Assembly (NCBI RefSeq): GCF_003143935.1
Contig: NZ_QFRX01000001.1
Coordinates: 7,176,129-7,240,128 of the forward strand
DNA length: 64,000 nt
Direction of reading: 5' to 3'
Source: Streptomyces sp. Act143
Lineage (GTDB): Bacteria > Actinomycetota > Actinomycetes > Streptomycetales > Streptomycetaceae
Positions within the stretch are counted from its first letter, which is position 1; the number at the start of each line of letters is the position of its first letter. Of the stretch, positions 37,836-43,593 are shown one piece after another. Below the pieces are notes generated by a model. That model saw nothing but the letters and a program-made list of their open reading frames with translations. It was not told where the DNA came from and did no database searches. A program made the translations under genes and the position numbers.

Positions 37836-37896
37836 CCCCTTGGCACGGTTCGTGTGCTTTGACACGCTGCACGTCAAAGTGAACCGGGCCAAGGGG
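37836..37896. promoter_or_regulatory. Three-tier inverted repeat between clpP2 and clpX
   Basis: Nested arms: ccccttggc (37836-37844) with gccaagggg (37888-37896); cggttc (37846-37851) with gaaccg (37881-37886); ctttgac (37857-37863) with gtcaaag (37873-37879); loop of 9. The total of 22 paired bases separated by a bulge and an internal loop could be an attenuator, partial terminator or protein site controlling clpX expression relative to clpP1P2. No T run follows. Confidence 0.55.
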
Positions 37897-38001
37897 GGCC
37901 CGAACGGGGGGCCAGGCAAGGTACCGTCGGATTAAGGCAGCACCAGGAGCCGCTGGATTCGTAAGCGTCCAGTCGTCTCCCAGGCGAAGGGGAAGCACAC
38001 C

Positions 38002-39291
38002 GTGGCACGCATCGGTGACGGCGGCGATCTGCTCAAGTGCTCGTTCTGCGGCAAGAGCCAGAAGCAGGTCAAGAAGCTCATCGCAGGGCCCGGTGTCTAC
38101 ATCTGCGACGAGTGCATCGATCTCTGCAACGAGATCATCGAGGAAGAACTCGCGGAGACCAGCGAGGTGCGCTGGGAGGAACTCCCCAAGCCCCGCGAGA
38201 TCTACGAGTTCCTCGAGGGCTACGTGGTGGGCCAGGAGGCGGCCAAGAAGGCCCTGTCCGTGGCGGTCTACAACCACTACAAGCGCGTCCAGGCCGGGGA
38301 GAACGGCGGCGCCAACGGCCGCGACGACGCGATCGAGTTGGCGAAGTCCAACATCCTGCTGCTCGGGCCCACGGGCTCCGGCAAGACACTCCTCGCCCAG
38401 ACACTGGCGCGCATGCTGAACGTGCCCTTCGCGATCGCGGACGCCACCGCGCTCACGGAAGCGGGTTACGTGGGCGAGGACGTCGAGAACATCCTCCTGA
38501 AGCTCATCCAGGCGGCGGACTACGACGTCAAGAAGGCCGAGACGGGCATCATCTACATCGACGAGATCGACAAGGTCGCCCGGAAGAGCGAAAACCCGTC
38601 GATCACGCGCGATGTGTCCGGTGAGGGCGTCCAGCAGGCGCTGCTGAAGATCCTCGAGGGCACCACGGCCTCGGTCCCGCCGCAGGGCGGTCGCAAGCAC
38701 CCCCACCAGGAGTTCATCCAGATCGACACGACGAACGTCCTGTTCATCGTGGGCGGCGCTTTCGCGGGCCTGGAAAAGCTCATCGAGTCGCGCGCGGGCG
38801 CCAAGGGCATCGGCTTCGGCGCGACGATCCGCTCGAAGCGGGAGCTGGAGGCCAAGGACCAGTTCGAGGACGTCATGCCGGAGGACCTGGTGAAGTTCGG
38901 GATGATTCCCGAGTTCATCGGCCGTCTGCCCGTCATCACCTCGGTTCACAACCTCGACCGCGAGGCGCTCCTCCAGATCCTGGTCGAGCCGCGCAATGCG
39001 CTGGTGAAGCAGTACCAGCGCCTCTTCGAACTCGACGGCGTGGAGCTGGACTTCGAGCGCGAGGCGCTGGAAGCCATCGCCGACCAGGCCATCCTCCGCC
39101 AGACCGGCGCGCGCGGCCTGCGCGCCATCATGGAGGAAGTCCTCCAGGGCGTGATGTACGAGATCCCGTCCCGGAAGGACGTGGCACGGGTCGTCATCAC
39201 GGCGGACGTCGTCCACTCCAACGTCAACCCGACACTGATCCCGCGGGATGCGCGGGGCGGACGGGGGTCTGGGGAGGCGAAGACGGCGTAG
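38002..39291 (+). CDS. clpX: ATP-dependent Clp protease ATP-binding subunit ClpX
   Basis: A 429-aa AAA+ unfoldase that feeds tagged proteins to ClpP1P2. The N-terminal zinc domain (CSFCGKS...CDEC), Walker A GPTGSGKT near 120, Walker B IIYIDEIDK near 185, sensor 1 and the pore loop GYVGED are present. GTG start after a long structured leader. Length and motifs are standard. Confidence 0.97.
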   Translation: MARIGDGGDLLKCSFCGKSQKQVKKLIAGPGVYICDECIDLCNEIIEEELAETSEVRWEELPKPREIYEFLEGYVVGQEAAKKALSVAVYNHYKRVQAGENGGANGRDDAIELAKSNILLLGPTGSGKTLLAQTLARMLNVPFAIADATALTEAGYVGEDVENILLKLIQAADYDVKKAETGIIYIDEIDKVARKSENPSITRDVSGEGVQQALLKILEGTTASVPPQGGRKHPHQEFIQIDTTNVLFIVGGAFAGLEKLIESRAGAKGIGFGATIRSKRELEAKDQFEDVMPEDLVKFGMIPEFIGRLPVITSVHNLDREALLQILVEPRNALVKQYQRLFELDGVELDFEREALEAIADQAILRQTGARGLRAIMEEVLQGVMYEIPSRKDVARVVITADVVHSNVNPTLIPRDARGGRGSGEAKTA

Positions 39292-39313
39292 CCGTTGGCA
39301 GAGAGTTCTGTAG

Positions 39314-39343
39314 GGGCGCCTGGCGATTTGACGCCAGGCGCCC
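39314..39343 (+). terminator. Terminator of clpX
   Basis: 12-bp perfect stem gggcgcctggcg (39314-39325) with cgccaggcgccc (39332-39343). Confidence 0.8.
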
Positions 39344-39354
39344 TCCTCATTTGC

Positions 39355-39456
39355 CTGAACACAAACGGGTACGGGTGCGTACCCCTACCCTGGGCCGACG
39401 AGAGTCGTCTGGATGCCGTACTGGACCGACGGTTGGCGGAGGCTGGCATCGGATGA
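39355..39456 (+). pseudogene. Possible antitoxin tail overlapping a PIN-like gene
   Basis: In the frame ending at TGA 39454-39456 (which overlaps the next ATG), the last 19 residues read DESRLDAVLDRRLAEAGIG, like the end of a short antitoxin. No start codon or DNA-binding domain lies upstream; the frame runs back into the clpX terminator. This fits a truncated antitoxin, or chance. Confidence 0.2.
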
Positions 39457-39854
39457 GCGATGAACTGCACGTCGTGTTCGACGAGACGGCGTTGGTCGCC
39501 GCCGGGCGTGGCAACGCTCTGGTCTCGCGCTTGATCCACCATGCGCACCAACAACAGGGCTGGTTCCTGTATGCCACCGTCTGTGCGCTGGTCGAGGCAG
39601 ACCGCGCGCGGCCTGGTACGGCGGAGCACATCGCCGCTCTGCCGGGCATCACAGTGGTCAACCTCGACCTCCCCGCTGCGCTCGCCGTTGCCCGCGAGGA
39701 GACCTGGGCGGTCGCGCACAGCTGGTATGCAGCCAAGCCGACTCCCGATCGCCCGTACGGTTCGGTCGTGGTCACCGCTCATCCGAAATCATGGAAGGGG
39801 CCTTCCGTTCGCGTACTGGACCTCAGGCCCAGGCAGTCGGATGGTGAGGGATAA
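39453..39854 (+). CDS. PIN-like domain protein, possible toxin
   Basis: A 133-aa protein. The N-terminus (VVFDETALVAAGRGNALVSRLI) and the middle (FLYATVCALVEADR) follow the beta1-alpha1 and alpha2 pattern of PIN nucleases with an early Asp and a mid Glu. The late acidic residues usually found in ...D..I...A... blocks are not evident (SWYAAKPTPDRPYGSVVVTAHP), so nuclease activity is doubtful. GC and codon bias are lower than in the neighbours, consistent with acquisition. Weak ribosome binding site. Confidence 0.5.
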   Translation: MSDELHVVFDETALVAAGRGNALVSRLIHHAHQQQGWFLYATVCALVEADRARPGTAEHIAALPGITVVNLDLPAALAVAREETWAVAHSWYAAKPTPDRPYGSVVVTAHPKSWKGPSVRVLDLRPRQSDGEG

Positions 39855-40027
39855 GCCCGGTTAGTTCCCTGAGCAGCGGGTGCGGGTTTGCCAGCTGCTT
39901 GCGACAGTTGATGAATCAGGCCAACTACAAGACAGTCATAGCGGTCATGCGTCGCTCCATGATCGAATTCCGTTCGACCTTGTCGCTCGCTCGTGTGTTC
40001 GGCTGAGTTTCAAACGGGAGGGATCGC

Positions 40028-40315
40028 ATGATGGTACAAAAGGTGAAGCGAACTTTTGCGGTAGTTAGCATCGTCGCGGCAGCTGGCGTGGTACCTGTGG
40101 TTGTGGCGGCGCCCGCGTCGGCTTCATCTGGAGACTGCAGAGGTTGTGTGGCCTACGAGGGCTACAACGTTGGCCCCAAGGTGACTGCAGCCTGTGCGTA
40201 TAAGGCGATACCACAGCCCTGGGGGCGTCCGCTTCCTAATCCGGCTTGCACTTCGGGGTTGACGGCAGCAGGTGTCGCTTCAGCGGTAGCGAGTGAGGCC
40301 TGCCGCCGGACTTGA
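40028..40315 (+). CDS. Small secreted cysteine-containing protein
   Basis: A 95-aa protein with a Sec signal peptide (KRTFAVVSIVAAAGVVPVVVAA, cut near ASA at about residue 33) and a roughly 60-aa mature part with five cysteines (DCRGC, AACAY, PACTS, EACRR). It could be a small antimicrobial, enzyme inhibitor or signal, but no family is recognisable. The GGGAGGG ribosome binding site is strong, 5-8 bases before ATG. The gene is markedly lower in GC and uses codons such as GTT, ACT and TTT that are rare elsewhere here, pointing to recent transfer. Confidence 0.6.
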   Translation: MMVQKVKRTFAVVSIVAAAGVVPVVVAAPASASSGDCRGCVAYEGYNVGPKVTAACAYKAIPQPWGRPLPNPACTSGLTAAGVASAVASEACRRT

Positions 40316-40338
40316 GTCAACGACTCGTGTGTGTCCAC

Positions 40339-40375
40339 GAGGGGGCGTGGCCGTTCTAATCGGCTGCGCCCCCTC
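40339..40375. terminator. Bidirectional terminator
   Basis: Arms gagggggcgtggccg (40339-40353) and cggctgcgccccctc (40361-40375) pair except for two internal positions; between convergent genes. Confidence 0.65.
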
Positions 40376-40390
40376 ATGGTGCGGCAGAAC

Positions 40391-41332
40391 TCACGCGTTG
40401 ACCCGGACCTCCTTGCGGAGCTTCGCGGTGAGTTCGGCGTCGGCTGCCGGGTCGCTGCTCTTGCCCGCCGCGAGGCTGGCGAACTCCATCGGCATGACGA
40501 AGCCGAGCGTGCTGTGGTCGCCCCAGATGCAGATCGACATCGACATCTCCTTCGGCTCGCCCGCGGCGGCCTCGGAGTTGTCGACCTTCGCCTGCTGGCA
40601 CTTGAGGATCGCGCCGTCGAGGGAGGCCGGCTTGTACGCCTTCGGCTCGCCGACCAGGCTGACGTCCTCGCCGTCTTCCTTCTTGCTCTCGGACTTCATG
40701 TGGGCGAACATCGCGTCGACGGTCTTCTCGGGGTCGTCGATCGTGCCGTAGACGCCGCCGAAGTTGATCATCTTCTGGCTCAGCGGGTTCGACTCGTCAC
40801 CGGCGGTGTACCCGGCGCTGACGTCCTTGGGGTCGTGCACGCCCCACTTCTCGGCGTCCTTCATGTCGCTCTCGGTGAAGGTGTCGCTGTCGCTCTCCGA
40901 CTTCTTGTACTCAGAGAGCACGGTCGCCGGAGTCGTCAGCTTGTGGGGACCGTCATCGGCGATGTCCGACCCACTACCGCCCCCGCCCTTACCGAGCAGC
41001 AGCGCCGCCCCCACCGCGATAGCCGCCACCACAGCCACCGCGCCGATGATGATGCCCAGCTTCTTCTTGCCGCCACCCGGCGCCGGGGGCTGCGGGACTC
41101 CGTAGGGGGCCTGGCCGTAAGGGGGCTGGCCGTACGGCGGGGTCTGGGGCGGCACGCCCTGCGGGGGCTGCTGCGGGTAGCCGTAACCCGGCTGGGGCGC
41201 GGTCGGCTGCTGAGGGTAGCCATAGCCGGGCTGGGGGGCCTGCGGCGGCTGCTGGCCGTAGGGGCCCGGCTGGCCGGACGGTCCGGGCTGCTGGGGCTGC
41301 CCGCCGTACGGGCCCGGCTGGTTGTAACTCAT
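40391..41332 (-). CDS. Proline/glycine-rich N-terminal single-pass membrane protein
   Basis: A 313-aa protein. Residues 1-85 are a low-complexity PYGQQP / GYGYPQQP-type tail, likely disordered and cytoplasmic. Then basic GGGKKK and one membrane helix (LGIIIGAVAVVAAIAVGAALLLG) are followed by an extracellular domain of about 200 residues with a conserved pair of cysteines (ILKCQQ, SICIWGD). The layout is a common but uncharacterised Streptomyces family. ATG 41332 with GAGGGGAA upstream. Confidence 0.7.
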   Translation of the reverse strand: MSYNQPGPYGGQPQQPGPSGQPGPYGQQPPQAPQPGYGYPQQPTAPQPGYGYPQQPPQGVPPQTPPYGQPPYGQAPYGVPQPPAPGGGKKKLGIIIGAVAVVAAIAVGAALLLGKGGGGSGSDIADDGPHKLTTPATVLSEYKKSESDSDTFTESDMKDAEKWGVHDPKDVSAGYTAGDESNPLSQKMINFGGVYGTIDDPEKTVDAMFAHMKSESKKEDGEDVSLVGEPKAYKPASLDGAILKCQQAKVDNSEAAAGEPKEMSMSICIWGDHSTLGFVMPMEFASLAAGKSSDPAADAELTAKLRKEVRVNA

Positions 41333-41418
41333 TACTGGGTTCCCCTCCAGATGCTTGTGTGTCCCAGACATCTTGGCTGAAGGGGCAGGGGTGCGGGGCC
41401 GGCGGGGGGTATTGATGC

Positions 41419-42021
41419 CTACTTGTTGACAGGTCGTTCCAATTGTTGGGCGGGCCAGTCGGGTGGGGCGGGCGAGCGCGGGCCGATGGAAGCGGCGAAG
41501 TACTGTTTCGACCAGATGTATACGTTGATGTCGGGTGATTCCCGCATGGAACGTGCTGTAGCGCCTCTGAGTCGCTTGGCGAGGTTCGCGACGGAAACCC
41601 GCGCCGGGTATCTGACCTTGACTTGTACGAGATCGGGCCAACCGCTGAACTCTTCAATCTCCGCGTCAAGTTCCCGCGCCGCGTTGCGCATCGTGCGCTC
41701 GGCCAATGATCGTAGGTCGGAGGTGAGGATGGGGCGCTGTCCCTTTGTTGTGAACACCAGTTGCACGTGGAGGGTGTGGGGCTCGATGGTCGCGCCCCCT
41801 TCGACGGCCTTGTGTTCGCCCTCGCGGTCCTGTCCTGGCCGCTTTGATGGGTGTGCTGCCCGCCAGGCATCCAGCTGCGCTGGTGTCCATGTCGGTGTCC
41901 GTCCCACGTAGACCGGCTGCGGAAACCCGTTACCTGCCCTGGAGTTGAGGGCGTAGACGGCCTCTCGCGACACATCGAGATGCTTGGCGGCCTGTGCGGG
42001 GTCGAGCCGACGTTCTGTCAT
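41419..42021 (-). CDS. HTH fused to a catalytically dead IS200/IS605 TnpA domain
   Basis: A 200-aa protein of two parts. Residues 1-57 are an excisionase/HTH_17-type DNA-binding domain (LDPAQAAKHLDVSREAVYAL ... VYVGRTPTWTPAQLDAW). Residues about 80-190 align throughout with the Y1 (HUH) transposase TnpA: HVQLVFTTKGQRPIL, EIEEFSGWPDLVQVKVRYPA, and SKQYFAASIG. In active TnpA the catalytic HxH stands where this protein has L131-V-Q133, and the nucleophilic Tyr of YIEQQxRP is replaced by Trp189 (DWPAQQLERP). All three catalytic residues are gone while the fold is kept. I infer a DNA-binding regulator or transposition inhibitor. ATG 42021; a perfect palindrome begins 5 bases upstream. It is divergent from tnpB. 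Confidence 0.72.
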   Translation of the reverse strand: MTERRLDPAQAAKHLDVSREAVYALNSRAGNGFPQPVYVGRTPTWTPAQLDAWRAAHPSKRPGQDREGEHKAVEGGATIEPHTLHVQLVFTTKGQRPILTSDLRSLAERTMRNAARELDAEIEEFSGWPDLVQVKVRYPARVSVANLAKRLRGATARSMRESPDINVYIWSKQYFAASIGPRSPAPPDWPAQQLERPVNK

Positions 42022-42025
42022 GGAT

Positions 42026-42070
42026 TTCACGATAGGACGGACAAGTTCAACTTGTCCGTCCTATCGTGAA
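42026..42070. repeat. Perfect 45-nt palindrome between HTH-TnpA and tnpB
   Basis: Two exact 22-base arms (42026-42047 and 42049-42070) around a single C. The core is GGACAAGTT-C-AACTTGTCC. Each outer edge carries a TATCGT hexamer. On the - strand TATCGT lies 7 bases before ATG 42021, so the palindrome probably covers a leaderless promoter and acts as an operator; cruciform or element-end roles are alternatives. Confidence 0.9.
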
Positions 42071-42129
42071 TGCACGCCGAGCGCCGCCAGGTGCAAGTAG
42101 GTGCGTTGCGTCGAGGGGGGCGGGTGATT

Positions 42130-43593
42130 GTGAAAGGGTTCAAGAAGGTTGGGAAACCGACCAAGGCCCCGGCTGACAGCGGCCGCAAGTACCGTCTCTA
42201 CCCCACGCAGCTTCAAGCCGAGCGACTCATTCAGTGGGGACACACCTGCCGTACTGTCTGGAACCTGGCCCTGGAACAGCGCATCTACGTGTACAAGCAG
42301 CGGCGTGAGAACCTACGAGCGGACGAGCAGTGCCGCTACCTGACCCGGGCGCGTCGCGATCTGGACTGGATCGCGGACCTTCCTTCCCAGGCGCCCCAGC
42401 AGGTTCTGAAGCACCTCGACAGGGCCTTCGACAACTTTTGGAGCCACGACCATCCCGCAGGGTTTCCCCGGTTCAAGAAACGCAGCTCGCGCTTGGCGAT
42501 CCCATTGCCCGGACAGGCCGTGCGGGTGACCAAGCTGAACCGTAAGTGGGCCTGCGTACGAATCCCCAAGCTCGGTGAGGTCAGGTTCAGGCTGACCCGT
42601 CCGATCGGGGGGCAGATCAAAGCCGCGTCGATCCAGAGGGACGGGGCGGGGAATTGGTCCGTCAGTTTCGGGGTGCACACGGGGAGGAGCGCGGCACCGC
42701 CGAACGGACAGCCACCCGTGGGTGTGGACTTCGGCGTGAAGCAAGCGGCGTACCTCTCGGACGAGGTCGCGCCGCGACTCATGCAGCAGACGCTGACCAA
42801 AGGCGAGCGGCGGCGTCTTGCTGGACTGGAACGTCGTAGAGAGCGGCAGATCCGGGAGGCGAAGAGGCACAGAGGAGGCAAATACAGCAACCGATTGCGA
42901 CGAACACTCCGCGCCATCGCCGACCTGAAGGCGAGGCAAGCTCGTCGTCGTGCCGACTTCACGCACAAACTCACTACAGACCTGGCCAAGAGCCACGGCT
43001 TGGTCGCGATTGAAGATCTTCGTGTGAAGCAGATGACACGTAGCGCCAAGGGCACGCCCGATGAGCCGGGGGTGCACGTCTCTCAGAAGGCCGGTCTCAA
43101 CCGGGCCGTTCTCGATAACCTGCCAGGGGAGCGGCGGCGACAGCTGGCCTATAAATGCCCGGCCTACGGATCCAAGCTCGTTCTCGTACATCCAGCCAGG
43201 ACGTCGCAGACCTGTGGTGCCTGCACTCTCTGGGACCCCGCATCGCGGATCAGTCGGGACGCTTTCGCCTGCACAGGGTGCGGGCACACTGACGATGCGG
43301 ACCACAACGCATCGGTCGTCATCCTCAGCCGCGCCCTCCGTGATCAGGCGGGCACACCCATTGCCGCAGGACATTGCGGTGAACAGCACGCACCGACAGG
43401 CCAAATCCGGCCTGCGATGCTTCGTACCCGTACGGAGCGCACGCGTGAACCTCTGAACCCCTCGTTCGTGACAGCTCAGCCGTTGCGGGATACCGAGGGC
43501 TGTCAGGAATCTCCGCAGGTCACTGCGGGGAGGATGTCAAAGAACAAACGCGTTTCGGGACACCGCCGCGACACCCCTAAACTGACCCCGTGA
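42130..43593 (+). CDS. tnpB: TnpB RNA-guided nuclease (IS605/IS1341 OrfB)
   Basis: A TnpB-family nuclease of up to 487 residues, the transposon ancestor type of Cas12. RuvC acids are intact: D200 in GVDFGVKQ, E295 in AIEDLRVKQ, D391 in DADHNAS. The zinc finger C362-x2-C365 and C381-x2-C384 with TSQTCGAC is complete. The N-terminal WED/REC part (KYRLYPTQLQAERLIQWG, WNLALEQR) is present. I start at GTG 42130, which has GAGGGG 9 bases upstream; GTG 42124 or ATG 42070 are alternatives. The frame has no stop within the element: it runs through the right end and the valS promoter to a TGA overlapping the valS GTG, so the last 60 or so residues are probably not functional. Confidence 0.85.
   Translation: MKGFKKVGKPTKAPADSGRKYRLYPTQLQAERLIQWGHTCRTVWNLALEQRIYVYKQRRENLRADEQCRYLTRARRDLDWIADLPSQAPQQVLKHLDRAFDNFWSHDHPAGFPRFKKRSSRLAIPLPGQAVRVTKLNRKWACVRIPKLGEVRFRLTRPIGGQIKAASIQRDGAGNWSVSFGVHTGRSAAPPNGQPPVGVDFGVKQAAYLSDEVAPRLMQQTLTKGERRRLAGLERRRERQIREAKRHRGGKYSNRLRRTLRAIADLKARQARRRADFTHKLTTDLAKSHGLVAIEDLRVKQMTRSAKGTPDEPGVHVSQKAGLNRAVLDNLPGERRRQLAYKCPAYGSKLVLVHPARTSQTCGACTLWDPASRISRDAFACTGCGHTDDADHNASVVILSRALRDQAGTPIAAGHCGEQHAPTGQIRPAMLRTRTERTREPLNPSFVTAQPLRDTEGCQESPQVTAGRMSKNKRVSGHRRDTPKLTP
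43390..43560 (+). ncRNA. Predicted omega RNA (reRNA) and guide of TnpB
   Basis: Established TnpB systems take their guide RNA from the tnpB 3' end plus the right end, with the guide being the flanking DNA just past the end. Here a hairpin ctccgcag-gtca-ctgcgggg (43511-43530) is followed by aggatgtcaa at 43531-43540, so the guide should be the next 16-20 bases (43541-43560), inside the valS control region. The 5' limit is a guess. Confidence 0.5.
43578..43583 (+). promoter_or_regulatory. Candidate -10 box of valS
   Basis: TAAACT ends 6 bases before the valS GTG, the spacing of a leaderless transcript. The -35 region would overlap the predicted TnpB guide segment. Confidence 0.45.

Larger units (their letters stand above)
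41417..43540 (+). mobile_element. IS605-like element with TnpB and an HTH-TnpA fusion
   Basis: The right end is clear: a hairpin at 43510-43531 followed by aggatgtcaa ending at 43540, the standard actinobacterial IS605/IS1341 right-end pattern. The left end is less certain; TTGAT at 41412-41416 is the target motif of ISDra2-type relatives and would place the end at 41417, just past the stop codon of the TnpA-like gene. The two genes are divergent, as in H. pylori IS605. No second copy occurs in the window. Confidence 0.6.

Noticed and set aside
43541..43589. T-box or other riboswitch before valS
   Set aside because: Only about 50 bases separate the element end from GTG and a -10 box directly precedes it, leaving no leader.
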